Positions 11,501-23,757 of a stretch of 64,000 bases of DNA are shown in pieces. The stretch is from Paraspadella gotoi (taxonomy: Eukaryota > Chaetognatha). The stretch's first letter is position 1. Every line of letters starts with the position of its first letter. The stretch spans positions 9,992,339-10,056,338 of the forward strand of contig CM119265.1 in NCBI GenBank assembly GCA_051294375.1, read 5' to 3'. The notes under the pieces were generated by a model, which saw only the letters and a program-made list of their open reading frames with translations, was not told the origin of the DNA and searched no databases. The position numbers and the translations under genes are program-made.

Positions 11501-13510
11501 CCGTCGTCGCTATCATCGTCGTCATTGTCGTCGGCGGATTCGTCGTCGTCTTCGTCGGCGGCTTCGTCGTGATCCTCATCGTCGTCGGCGTCGGCGTCGG
11601 AATCGCTTCGTCGGCTTGAACGACGTGAGCGAATTTCTTACCGACGAATCGAACGGCGAGATCGTCGTCGGCGTGTCGGCCAAAGATGAGATCCGTGGCG
11701 GAGTCGGTAGAGATCGCGTCGGTTAAGTCGGCCGAGTCGAGATCTATCGATCGACAAGCGAAGGATTTGGCGGCTGAGATGATTGAGTCGACCAAATCCG
11801 CGGCCACGAACCCAGCCACGCGGTCGTCGTCGTTCTCCGTTCGCCGGACGGACTCTTCCATCCCCAAGACCATCATTCCATCCCCCTCAGAATTGGCATC
11901 GACGGCTTCGTCGTTGTTGTTGTTATTCGCGTCTTCCTCATCTTCGAAATTGTTGTTGTTGTTGTTTTTTTCTACTCCCACCTCCCCTTCTTCCTCCGCC
12001 ACCACGCCCTCGGCGATTCCAAAGTCGTTGCTTTGATTCACGTCGGCGATGCGTACCTAAAAAGGGGGGGGGGAGGAATGGTTGAAAATTGGGAGTTATG
12101 GGAATAAAAAAAAGACTGTGAGAGAGTCTTGATTGAAAGCTTGCAGGGACCTGCTATGTCATTATCTTGAAAGAGTGATGGAGGCCTTAAACCACCAAAG
12201 CCTGTCCAAAGTCAGGGGCAAGAGAGCTTATTTATTAAATGAATGGATAATTTTTATATTGGTTGTACCAATTTCATAGATAATTTTGAAGTATATAATT
12301 ATAAAAATGGTATTACAAATGGAGCTTGAAAAGCTAAATAAAGAAATATATATAAACATTTACCAGAAAGATATAAAAAGTCAACAATGACGAAACGATA
12401 GAAAAACTACCAATTAAACTTTTTATAAGATTAAAATTTTAATTTTTCTGTTTTAAAACAAAAATTCATTGCTATTCTACGCAATAATAAATTCTGAAAG
12501 TTTAAGTGTAAGTTTAACTTTAAACTTTAACTTAAGCGCCTCAATTTTAAAATTGCCGTTTTAATACTTACGTTCCTTATACATTACGCAAAACACTATC
12601 ATATATAACTTCAAAATGATAAAAAGAAGTAAATGTTTTGAGCGCACCGACTTCAGCTGCGCCGACCCGGTGGACGCCATCGTTGAGGGCTTCTTCAGAG
12701 CCGACACCAGCGACATCGTCGACGACTTCTTCGAGTCGTTCGTCGTCGGCGCCAGCCCTGGCGCCAAGTGGCCCGTCTGATCCCCTATCATTCAAATTTA
12801 GGGGTTTATCGATATGACGTTTTAGGGCGTTATTCCAAAACCGATTCTTTTCAGCTTAAATTACGAAGTTTAGATTAATGGATATTAAGGATATTATAAT
12901 TAAGAAATTAAGAAAATAGTATCCATTAATCTAATTTGAATTTTCAACAACTTCACCTGTCCCGACTGACAAGGAGATGCTCTCTTCCCGAGGAGCGTCC
13001 ACCTATTTAAAAAATGAGAGATCTCGTGATTGAGTTTTTCTTTATTTAGATTTTTAATTGCCCCGCGAGTATTCGAGGATGAACCCTAAAAGTCACTTTT
13101 CGTTCGGTATGTCGGTCGGTCGGTCGGTCGGTCGGTCGGTCGGTCGGTCGGTCGGTCGGTCGGTCGGTCGGTCGGTTCGGTCGGTCGGCGGCGGTCGGTC
13201 GGTCGGTCGGTGTTTAAAATTCATTAATTCCATAAGTCCATAAGCAGCAAAAAAATAATTGTTAATTGGTCAATCTTTACATCACTCCACCCTATTGGCC
13301 AGTGCACTCCCTCTCCCTCTGTCTCGCCTCCTCTCCCTCTCTCTCCCTCTCCTCCAACTAACCATGATGATATCTTCGGAGAGCAAGACGTGACGTTCGA
13401 CAGGCGGCGAATCCGATGTTTTGTTGTAGGCGTCGTTGGGACGTTTGAGGATGGGGTGCTTGGGCATCTCGTCCTCCAGGATGTCCGGTGGGAGATCCAG
13501 AGTGCGTTTC
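8505..13510 (-). CDS. Large acidic repetitive protein (four in-phase exons)
   Basis: Four minus-strand exons join in phase: 13363-13510, 12957-13002, 12648-12784 and 8505-12056 (stop TAA at 8505-8507). The donors are gttagt, gtgaag and gtgcgc; the acceptors end cag or tag. The final exon codes for 1,183 residues. It begins with Asn and Glu runs, has a Thr/Pro-rich segment, then a heptad-like DGEKRED array (about 11,130-11,305), Met/Asn/Glu-rich repeats (about 10,790-11,040) and a long acidic tract of degenerate units around LEDNL/F-E (about 9,300-10,600). The C-terminus is Ala/Glu-rich and ends KDKREII. No signal peptide, membrane helix or catalytic motif is visible. It is likely a disordered scaffold or filament-associated protein; the family is unrecognised. 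The 5' end is incomplete because the first exon here needs a phase-2 partner. Confidence 0.75.
11130..11305 (-). repeat. In-gene 21-bp tandem repeat (heptapeptide array)
   Basis: About eight degenerate copies of a 21-bp unit encode DGEKRED and variants. The array continues into a Glu/Ser-rich stretch. Both the sense and antisense frames are open across it, which explains several spurious plus-strand reading frames. Confidence 0.75.
12112..12280 (+). mobile_element. Dispersed repeat copy (SINE/MITE-like), in intron
   Basis: A nearly full-length copy of an element repeated through the window. It contains GAAAGCTTGCAGGGACCTGC, then GTCCAAAGTCAGGGGCAAG, and ends with ATTGGTTGTACCAAT, a perfect 6-bp stem with a TGT loop, followed by TTCATA. 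It lies in the intron between the 1,183-codon exon and the preceding exon of the acidic protein gene. It has no coding capacity. Confidence 0.7.
13108..13212 (+). repeat. (CGGT)n tetranucleotide array
   Basis: About 25 copies of CGGT, interrupted near the 3' end by GCGG. It lies in the intron between the first two exons of the acidic protein gene. Confidence 0.9.
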
Positions 13511-13979
13511 CTGAAGAGAAGAGCGAATAAAAGAAAAAGGAACTGTTGATTAAGCCGAGCCACGCTCACAATGAGAAAATTTATCAGGTAAAAATTATAC
13601 AAAAGCATCTCATCTTTCTTCCCTGCCATCTATCAAAAAGGATTCGCTTCATAATCGTTAACGAGTAACGATTAACCACAAAAAATGACCGAAACGAAAG
13701 AGTCGCCCTCTAGCGCCCCCTATCTCTATCCGCGACGAAAAAAACAAAAAACAACGATTTTCTCATTACCTTCGCGTTTCTATTTTTATTTCCAAACTCA
13801 ATTTGTTGAAACAAAATCTTTTGGACTATATTACCTTTTATTATTAAACGTTATTTAGGCTTTCAGCGCTTACTTTCTTGTTTCACGTCCATATTTAAAA
13901 AAGGAGCAAAAAAAGTTACTAGATTGGTTTTTAAATAAGTAAAAAAAATTTTGATTCGCGAAGTTTCTCAAAAAAAAAA

Positions 13980-13988
13980 AAAAAGAGA

Positions 13989-14027
<39 letters not shown>

Positions 14028-14460
14028 ATCGAAGAGCCATCTGGCGGGATAACCCATCGGCGCGTCTTCGTTCTTTTTCGTCGTCGTCTTCAACCCTCTG
14101 CCGGTGCTGCCGGTGCTGCCTCTGGCGCCGACGCCTTCGGCGAAGATTCCTTTGACTTTCGCTCACCTTCCTCCGACAACGGCTCGTTCTCCGCCGCGCT
14201 GTTTGGTGTGGGAAAGAGAGGGGGAGAGAGAGGAGGAGGAGGAGCCCAAAGGGGGGGGAAGGGGAGAAGGGGAAGAAAGGAAAAGAGAAGGAAAAGCGAG
14301 AGGGGAGGGGAGAGGGGGAGAGAGAGAAGGAGAAAAGGGAAAAGGGAAGAAGGGAAGAAGGGGAGAAGAAAAGGGGGGGAAAAGCGGAGAGGGGACGGGA
14401 GAGGGGGAGAGAGAGAAGGAGAAAAGGGGAGCGCGAGAGGGGGGGAAAGAAAGAAAGCTT
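13980..14460. repeat. (GA)n tract and long G/A-rich block
   Basis: (GA)n at about 13,985-14,025, then a nearly pure G/A block at about 14,210-14,450 flanking the exon at 14,095-14,198. On the minus strand the block is pyrimidine-rich and would act as a very long polypyrimidine tract before the exon acceptor. Confidence 0.8.
14095..14198 (-). CDS. Probable upstream exon of the acidic protein gene
   Basis: After a good acceptor (caccaaacag) a minus frame reads AAENEPLSEE, continues Lys/Ser-rich, then Ala/Pro-rich to APAEG, where a gttgaa donor is possible. A stronger gtgagc donor at 14,161-14,166 would shorten it to 14167-14198. Either choice leaves phase 1, whereas the next exon (13363-13510) needs phase 2. 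A small exon is therefore missed between them, or another donor is used. The Glu/Ala/Pro composition fits the acidic protein. Confidence 0.4.
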
Positions 14461-14760
14461 TGATTAGTGAAAACTTTTGCTCAGAGAAACTTCAAGATTT
14501 ACCTTAAAAACTCAAAAATGGTTCTTTTTGTTTATTTTCGTGTTTCGGAATTAGGATTTTTGGGCACACTAGTAATAAGTTTGTCGCAGTTTTCGCCGCT
14601 ACAAACATTGATTGATTAATTAGATCGAAATTCAAAAACGATCCTCGAATGAACGAAGACAAAGTTTCTTTTTTTTTTTTTTTCTTTGAGCGACTCTCTT
14701 CTTTTTCGGCCATTTTTTATTTGCTCCCTCTCCCTCTCACTCTCTCTCTCCCTTCTCTCC

Positions 14761-16651
14761 TCACTTTGACTGCTTCTTCTCGTAGTCTTCGTATATCTTA
14801 TCCCTCTTTGACGGAATGAGGATGATGACGAACTCCTTGGCCGAGTGTTTCCTCCGCTCGTAGCCGCGACGTCGATCCTCGCGATTCAGCTCAGCCACGG
14901 CGCAGCAGCAGAGGCAGAAGAAGAGCAGGACGAGGAAGCAGGCGCAGACAATGAGGACGATGGCCCAGGCGGGGAGAGAGGAACTCTCCCCCGGTGCAGA
15001 GTCGCTCCGAGAGCTGTCCGTATCGGTCTCGTAGTCAGCGTTGGGATTTTTGCCGTCGGATTCGACGGAGCTCTTGGCGATTAGGGAAGAAGAGGAGGAA
15101 GAGGAGGAGGATGAGGAGGATGAAGAAGAGGAGGAGGATGAAGAGGAGGACCTGTTGGTTATTGTGGGAGGTTGGGGGGGTGGAGGAATTGGAAAGATTT
15201 AGAGTGGATGGGTAGTTTGGATAGTGGCTGGTTAGAGTGGCTAGTTAGAAACCGGAGTCTTCAGTTTAGAAGAAAACTATGTAGGTCTCATATCTGATTA
15301 GTGATTAACGTCGAAAAGGATACGGCATTTTAAAATTGCTAGAAATATAAAAGAAGAGAAAAATAACAAAATTCTTTGTCGCTAAACTGGAAACTGTCTA
15401 AAAAATAAATATTTTTTTTCGTTTTTTTCATTCCAGAGTAAACATATTTTAATGATCTGTGCCTATTAAAAAGACTTCCATCTTCATCTGAGCAGCAAAG
15501 ATACTAAAGTTAAAGCGCACATGTCATAAAACTCAAACATTTTTACTCTGATATGAAACAAACGGGCGGATTCTACTGCCTCTCGAAACTTTGACTGAAC
15601 TGTAAAGGGGTTTAAAGTTCTCTTACTTAGAACTCTTTTTGCTATTATCCGCGGCGCGTACTTTTATCGCTTCGAATTTCTGTTTAAAAAAATGAATGGA
15701 TCAATCCTTGGTAGGTCTGTCTGTCTGTCTGTCCTTGGTAGGTCTGTCCGTCTCGTTCTGTCGGTCGAGCATTCAGTCTATTCCTCTATTCAGTCTCTTT
15801 TCCGACCTTGCAAGGGATCGTCCGCCCTCACCACCGTCATCTTCGCTGCAGCATCCTTGATTACCGTCGCGCCGAAATAAGCCTTGAGCTTGGCGGCCAA
15901 AGGTTCGGCCGGCAAAACCTTTAAGCCCGCGCCTAAGCGGAAGGGTTGAAGGAATATTACATTAAAATTTAAATGCATCTTGACGAAAAAGATATATTTT
16001 TTTAGAAATAGTAATAACTATAAAAAAATCTCGCAAAAGTTCAAGAAGCTAATCAAGCAAAATCTAAGTAAGAGACTAAACTGGAACCTGAAACACGGAG
16101 AGTATTACTTGTTTATGACCGTCGTTTAGATATAATAAATAAATATTATGCTTGACTATAATCCACCAACCGTTCATCAGCGGTCATTGGTGCCAGAGGC
16201 AAGTCATTCGCCTCCCAACCCAAAGGTCGCCTTGCAGTTAAGAGGGACGGGGCGCTTAACCCGCCTGTATCACGGTGTTACAGCCTTATCCGAAGCTCAG
16301 GGACTGCTTATATTGAACGGTTCAGTCACTAACACATAACACATAACTGTCTCTTCCATGTCTACTAATTTCATGTTTGTATTTAGAATTTTATTACCGA
16401 TGATGGTTAAAAAAATATTGACGAATTTAAATAACAAAAACAAAAGCGGTCTAAACTAAACTAAATTAAACTAAATTGGTCTAAACTCTAAACAACCATC
16501 AAGTTAAGACAGAAACTCTTGCAGGGTGAAATATCTTAATTTTTAACGGCTCACCTTCTTTCTGACGTGTTTTTCCGCCGGCGTCACCCTCGCCGCCGAC
16601 GATAACGCCGGCCAGCGCCGCTGCCAGCAGCAGCAAAGCGGCGACATTCAT
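14761..16651 (-). CDS. Single-pass membrane protein with 22-serine run (complete, 4 exons)
   Basis: Exons 16555-16651, 15832-15932, 15627-15679 and 14761-15151 join in phase (97+101+53+391 nt) into a 213-residue protein. The donors are gtgagc, gtgagg and gtaaga. The start is ATG at 16651, with a hydrophobic signal peptide (residues 1-20, MNVAALLLLAAALAGVIVGG). Residues 33-83 form a small polar domain with AKLKAYFGATVIK. Residues 85-106 are 22 serines encoded by a TCC/TCT/TCA array, followed by an acidic stalk (DYETDTDSSRSD). A transmembrane helix spans about 146-169 (AIVLIVCACFLVLLFFCLCC). The cytoplasmic tail is charged and ends YEDYEKKQSK. Topology is type I. The Cys-rich helix end suggests palmitoylation (inference). 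No family is recognised. Confidence 0.8.
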
Positions 16652-17820
16652 AGCTTAATGACGATTTTCCCACGGCGTTTTACGCGCCGCTCCCGAAAAA
16701 AATATCGCTCTCCGATTATTAAGTACCGACAGAGGGGAAGAGGGCGGGGGTTAAAAAGAAATCAAACCATGTGTTTTTATTTTTAATTTAAATCTATGAT
16801 ACGTTTCCGGGCGTAGGTGAACAAAAAAACTCTCGCGATCAAAGTAAGACGCCGATTTAGCTTAAGCCTCTTGCCTGAGTTACGATTGTATTTCGTTGAA
16901 AAGTCTTGTTTTCTCGGCGATCGAGTTAGCGCGCGGGAATCGCAGCGCCGACCTCTGGATAGGAAGGATACGAACGGTTGTTTCTTGTGAGATCGAGGCT
17001 CGTAAATCGTTTCGCATCGTAACTTCCATCGGTCAGTCGGTCCCACCCTAAAATCTGGATGTCAATTATCAACTGCTTACCGCTAATGATCATGGACAGA
17101 TCCGGTATTTTTTACTCAAACTTGTTTGATATATTAAGATGATTTTAATATCCGACTATCACATAGTTTAAATAGTTAATGATAATAATTAATTTTTTTT
17201 TATTAAAATTGTATGAGGATTGCTCAGAATATCAAAGAAGCAAACCGTTGTATCGAAAAATCTTCAAATAGTCAATTACAGCTTTGTAAAATAAGAATAA
17301 AACTGAAAGAGACGACGCCGTAAAAAGTCAAAGTCATTTAAAGGTTAAACAAAAGTTCATTTTGTGTTAAGATTTCCATCTCGGGTTTCGAAGGTCTTTT
17401 TACTTTTACTATGATATGACGGATCACCGGTAATGTATAAATAGCATTCACTGTATTTCAGCTTCGACTAGAGAGAAAGACAGAGAGAGAGAGAGATATA
17501 TATATATATATAATGAAAATTTGCAAATTACTTGTTTCACTATTTTCTATTTTTATATTTTATGAAGGATTTAGTATTTAATTTATATTATTTAAATAAA
17601 TATATATTGCTTTCTTTTTTAAAAAAGTTTTATTTATCTAATAATTCAATTTGGGAAGGGGAAGTCAGTGTTGTCTTCTGGAAATAGAGGGAGCATCTAT
17701 ACAACACAAGGTTAGATTACTATCTGTCCTAGTTTTCTAATAGATATCAAACATCATTTCTGTTAGAAAGTCATTAATGAAAAATCATAATAAATCATAA
17801 TATATCATAATATATATATA

Positions 17821-17851
<31 letters not shown>

Positions 17852-18048
17852 TATCTTACTTTTACAGATGTCATATTCATTCACGTTGGCAAATGAACTT
17901 GACTGATTTTTATCGGGAGCCATTATTTGTATATATCAACAATAAAAACAACAAGAAAAAAACAAAACAAATAAACTTTTGTCCTAAGAAACAGTAAAAA
18001 AGAAAATGAAGAAAATTATTGAAGTGAAAAGATATGAAACTCAAAGAA

Positions 18049-18050
<2 letters not shown>
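16652..18050. other. Intergenic; AT-rich with (TA)n
   Basis: This is the upstream side of the membrane protein gene. A minus frame at 16,783-17,046 is open but without splice sites or family likeness. (GA)n/(TA)n occurs at about 17,470-17,512 and (TA)n at about 17,812-17,850. No gene is supported. Confidence 0.5.
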
Positions 18051-18125
<75 letters not shown>

Positions 18126-18243
18126 CCTTTTATTCTTTCTTTCTTTATTATTTTTTCTGGCTTCTTTCTCAAGTTAGGCCGCGGTTGCGATTCTTCGAGA
18201 CTGTTTCCGGTGGAAAATTCGTTTTTTTTATTTCATTCTTTTT

Positions 18244-18339
<96 letters not shown>

Positions 18340-18525
18340 TTTTTCTATCATTTCCTTGTTTCCATTTTATCTTTTAGCGCCGTTCCGTCTCTCCCTCCTT
18401 TTCTTTCTTTTTTTTCTTATCTTACGGAGAAATAGACGCCATTTTTGTTTTTCACTTCTTTACTTTATCTCTTCTCTCATTTTTCCTTCTCCTCTTTGTT
18501 TTTTTGGTGAGTATTTTCCCGTTTC

Positions 18526-18593
<68 letters not shown>

Positions 18594-18612
18594 GAGGAGA
18601 GAGAGAGAGAGA
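18051..18612. repeat. Cluster of (CT)n, (TTTC)n and (GA)n tracts
   Basis: (CT)n at 18,053-18,108, (TTTC)n at about 18,238-18,340, and interrupted (GA)n at 18,530-18,612. Open frames here are repeat translations. Confidence 0.9.
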
Positions 18613-18832
18613 AAGCATCAAGTTCAGACTACAGAATAAAGTCTTCTTAGGTGATACTTTGATCACCAAGTAAAGTCATTTGCTTGAGGGTGAGAAACTA
18701 ATCCAGATTGTAAGGAGAAACGGAGAGAAAACATTCATTAGGCGATGAAGGAATAAGCGTTGATACCGTTCGTGTAATTAAAGATACCAAAAAAAAAAGA
18801 AAAAAGTTGAAATTGTAATATTTTTTATCTTA

Positions 18833-18958
18833 GCTTGCCATAAAGAAAAAGAAAAGTTTTAAATTAAAATTATTTATTGAGAAAAAAATATTTCGAAATC
18901 TTCTGTTTTCTCAGTAAATAATTTTAATTTAAAATTTTCCTTTTTACTTATGGCAAGC
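18833..18958. mobile_element. Hairpin MITE-like element
   Basis: Two imperfect inverted arms of about 52-55 bp start GCTTGCCATAAAG and end CTTATGGCAAGC, sharing a TTTTAAATTAAAATTATTTA core. They are separated by about 20 bp. It has no coding capacity and the whole unit folds into a long AT-rich hairpin, as expected of a miniature inverted-repeat element. Confidence 0.6.
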
Positions 18959-19044
18959 AAAGACCCAAAATATAACAAATTCAAACTCCGAATCTTGCTA
19001 GAATGAGCTCTCTGAAAAACTACATAATAAAAAAGTTCGTTTAA

Positions 19045-19046
19045 GT

Positions 19047-19082
<36 letters not shown>

Positions 19083-19165
19083 CCTGTCCAAAGTCAGGGA
19101 CAAGATAGCTTATTTATTAAATGGATGGATAATTTTTATATTGGTTGTACCAATTTCATTCTAAT
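19045..19165 (+). mobile_element. (TA)n plus 3' half of the dispersed repeat
   Basis: (TA)n at 19,049-19,080 runs straight into GCCTGTCCAAAGTCAGGGAC and ends at the TTGGTTGTACCAATTTCAT terminus at about 19,160. This copy lacks the upstream GCTTGCAGGGACC half. Confidence 0.7.
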
Positions 19166-19640
19166 AAAAAAAAAAGATTTTCTACTATTTGAGTTTAAAT
19201 TCAAAAAAGAAACGTTTGGAGACAGGAGACCTGGAGACAGGCAACTAGAAACGTGAATCAGATGATGCTGAATCTAAATGGGGTCGAAGCAGACGACGTG
19301 GGTGAAGACGAAGTATTACGCGAGCCAATCCCTTGCGGAACTTAGGGGAATATTTTTTTATAATAAGAATGGGTTTACTAAAAATATATGTTCCAAAATA
19401 AGGTTTCTCTCAATAATCTCCTTGATAAATTTTAAGGGGGACATATTAGTTAATAGAAAATATTCACTTTTGGTATACAATTTCAAGTAACTGTATATAC
19501 TGTCCCCGTATGGCCCGATGAAACGGAGGGTTTTTTGAACGGCGTAATACTTAGTGAAGATCGAAGGAGGAATCCTTCCCGTTAAAAGTCGTAAAGAAAC
19601 ATCAAAAGAGATTCGAGTCCCGCGCATAAAAGCCCCATTC
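19166..19640. other. No gene seen
   Basis: Mixed-composition sequence up to the next gap. Short open frames on both strands lack splice sites or family likeness. Confidence 0.4.
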
Positions 19641-19958
19641 NNNNNNNNNNNNNNNNNNNNNNNNNNNNNNNNNNNNNNNNNNNNNNNNNNNNNNNNNNNN
19701 NNNNNNNNNNNNNNNNNNNNNNNNNNNNNNNNNNNNNNNNNNNNNNNNNNNNNNNNNNNNNNNNNNNNNNNNNNNNNNNNNNNNNNNNNNNNNNNNNNNN
19801 NNNNNNNNNNNNNNNNNNNNNNNNNNNNNNNNNNNNNNNNNNNNNNNNNNNNNNNNNNNNNNNNNNNNNNNNNNNNNNNNNNNNNNNNNNNNNNNNNNNN
19901 NNNNNNNNNNNNNNNNNNNNNNNNNNNNNNNNNNNNNNNNNNNNNNNNNNNNNNNNNN
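19641..19958. other. Assembly gap (N)
   Basis: 318 undetermined bases. Confidence 0.99.
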
Positions 19959-20059
19959 CCGTGTCTGATTCTCAATTCAGATCAGCCTCGGTTCCGGTTC
20001 ATCATCGTCCGTCTCCTTCGCCGTCGCGTTGCCAAGTCTGATGGGGGATCATTACGTTG

Positions 20060-21000
<941 letters not shown>

Positions 21001-21890
21001 TGAGGATCGAGTCACATTCTTGGTATTCAACAGTTTAAACGTAAAAAAAAAACATTGTTATAATTAACTAATTAATTAATTAATTAATCATCGAAGCGGT
21101 TTTTTCGTTGCTACGGTTAGCACATTTATTTATCTTGGAAGTTTTTGGAGAACATAAATGTTATTATTTTATTTTTTTAAATTAACATTAACATTAACTT
21201 AATAACTATCTATTTTTCTTCTGAATCACGAGAAAAAACATCTTCTAGCGTCAAGATTTTTTTTTTTTCAATTTAAATTAACGACTGCACATAGTCAGGA
21301 TTGTAAATTCGATTTCCAAGATTAAAAACAGATGTTAATGTTTCAAAACGATCTTCTTCTTTCCAGCAAAACATCTGACTCGGTTTGAATTTGTTGTTGT
21401 TGTTGTTCCCGTTGTGGCCAATTTCTTGTCCTAAAGACTTTGATTGTCCAGATTCTAAATGGGAAACGAAAGGTCAATCCCCGTCGTTGAACCCGAGACT
21501 TTGTCACCCACAATTCAGCGCCGAATCCGACGAGGCCAAAGCGCGTCCGCTCGTCGTTCTTCTCATCGTCGTCTCGGGCGTCGCCGTCTCGTCCAAAGGC
21601 GGAGTTTACCTTGAAAATTGACCATTAATATTCATTCGCTGTAAGCAGAGAGAGCAGAGAGAGAGGAGATGGAGAGAGATGAGAGAGATGGAGAGAAGAG
21701 AGAGAGAAGAGAGAGAGATGAGAAGAGAGAGAGAGACAAAGGACAGAGAGAGAGAGAGAAGCTTCGCTTAATCAAGACGCCCCGTTTTTCTTTTTTTCAT
21801 AAATAAAAAAAAAGGCTGCGTTTTCATTATGGTTCGACCCGTTTCCCATTAGCTCCGGCTCGTCTCTCTCTCTCTCTCTCTCTCTTCTCT

Positions 21891-21940
<50 letters not shown>

Positions 21941-22380
21941 TAAGGGCCTCTTTCCCATATCACCTTTATTTCCTACGTCCTTTTTTAAAAGCGACGACGT
22001 TTCTCTCAAAGCAGAGAAAGGACTCCTTTCACGAGAAACGTTCCTTCATCTCGGCGGGAGAAGGCTCCCTGCCTCGGGAGAGTCTGAGCAGGACGGAGGG
22101 TCGTTCCCAAGTTCAGATATCCTCTGTGTGTCATCGTCAGAATATCCGCCATTGACCTACTATACCTTCTACAAGATCACCTTCCTCTGAAGAGAAGACC
22201 CTGTACTGTAGATGGAATGGTCCTGGCGGCTGTAGGAGCCTCTATCCTGCCTTCAAACAAGTTGAGAGTCATTGACCGCCAATACCATCAGGCGTCTCAT
22301 TGACTCAAGTAGGCAAACGGGACACATTAAAAAATGACATTCTCTGGCACGACAAAAAGTTACATCTAAAATATTGGTAG
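21001..22380. other. No confident gene; GA/CT tracts
   Basis: A good-looking acceptor (cttcttctttccag at 21,353-21,366, plus strand) is followed by frames that soon stop. Plus and minus frames are both open at 21,385-21,621, so coding status is unresolved. GA-rich sequence covers 21,640-21,762 and (CT)n 21,862-21,938. 22,010-22,320 is of mixed composition and looks like decayed unique or transposon sequence without a readable frame. Confidence 0.4.
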
Positions 22381-22385
22381 TCGCA

Positions 22386-22483
22386 GGATTGTACCCTCGT
22401 ATTATTGGGCCCATAAAATTGCGCCCCTAGGATTGCACAAACGTAGCATTGTGCCCACATACAATTGCACCCATAGTATTCCG
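22386..22483 (+). repeat. Degenerate minisatellite, unit near ATTGTGCCC
   Basis: Six or seven decayed copies of a 14-16 bp unit with core ATTG(T/C)(G/A)CCC (ATTGTACCC, ATTGGGCCC, ATTGCGCCC, ATTGCACAA, ATTGTGCCC, ATTGCACCC). Confidence 0.65.
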
Positions 22484-22499
22484 CTAACTCCTCATTTCG

Positions 22500-23094
22500 G
22501 GCATCCTTCCTCCGCAGGTCTTTCATTTCTCAGAAATCCATTCACAAATCCGACCACGGCCCAGAGCATAGGGTTTCCATTAAGAACCATTCCATTTCCG
22601 GAAGAGCTTTCCAGTTGATCCAACCCTTGATTCCATCCATGCGGAGGAACCTTCTTTTTTGAGCCTTAAATCAAAATTGTACTAAGGGTCATCCAAGTAA
22701 CTTAAAAAGAATACACTCTTTAATAAAGCGTAGCAAAAATTATAAAGTAAAGAATGCCGTTAAATTTAAGATTAATTTTATTGGCGTAATATTGTTAATG
22801 ATTGACTTTTAGAATTTCACTGTCCTCTCCTCTCCAATCTTGTTTTTCTTTTCTTTGTCCTTCCTCCTGATTTCCCACCATTTTCATTCCTTTTCCTTCG
22901 AAACCTTTGTCCTCCCTCCATCTCTTTGTCTTTCCCCTCGTCAATTCTCCCCCAGCTCCGACCCTTCCTCCCTTTCGCCGTATTTGTCCTCATTTTTCTT
23001 TCCTGGGTTACACTCCTCCATTTCTTTCCTCCACTTCATTTTTTTCTTTTTTTTTCTTTTTTTTTCTTTCCTCTTCCTATTTCTTTCTTTCTTT
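22500..23094. other. No gene seen; pyrimidine-rich
   Basis: AT-rich to about 22,830, then T/C-rich up to the next gap. Open frames are low-complexity. Confidence 0.5.
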
Positions 23095-23508
23095 NNNNNN
23101 NNNNNNNNNNNNNNNNNNNNNNNNNNNNNNNNNNNNNNNNNNNNNNNNNNNNNNNNNNNNNNNNNNNNNNNNNNNNNNNNNNNNNNNNNNNNNNNNNNNN
23201 NNNNNNNNNNNNNNNNNNNNNNNNNNNNNNNNNNNNNNNNNNNNNNNNNNNNNNNNNNNNNNNNNNNNNNNNNNNNNNNNNNNNNNNNNNNNNNNNNNNN
23301 NNNNNNNNNNNNNNNNNNNNNNNNNNNNNNNNNNNNNNNNNNNNNNNNNNNNNNNNNNNNNNNNNNNNNNNNNNNNNNNNNNNNNNNNNNNNNNNNNNNN
23401 NNNNNNNNNNNNNNNNNNNNNNNNNNNNNNNNNNNNNNNNNNNNNNNNNNNNNNNNNNNNNNNNNNNNNNNNNNNNNNNNNNNNNNNNNNNNNNNNNNNN
23501 NNNNNNNN
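23095..23508. other. Assembly gap (N)
   Basis: 414 undetermined bases flanked by T/C-rich sequence. Confidence 0.99.
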
Positions 23509-23699
23509 CTCCTCCTTCGCCCCCTCCTCCTCATCTAATGAATCCCTTGCCATTCCATCGCCGGATATTTGTTATTCGTTATATACTTTTGGGAGAACAA
23601 AAGGACAAAAAAATGAATAAAACAACGAATTCTGGGGAATATTTTTTTTTAACAGCTTGAGTAAAAAAGAGATTTTAAAAGGGGAAAAAGGAAATAAAA

Positions 23700-23725
23700 A
23701 AAGGTATGTAGAGGAAAAAAAGAAA

Positions 23726-23757
<32 letters not shown>

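Noticed and set aside
13282-13629. Single 115-residue minus frame
   Set aside because: Only 13,363-13,510 is exon; the rest reads through intron on both sides of good splice sites.
16140-16340. tRNA-derived SINE
   Set aside because: No A/B box order or cloverleaf could be recognised and no second copy was seen.
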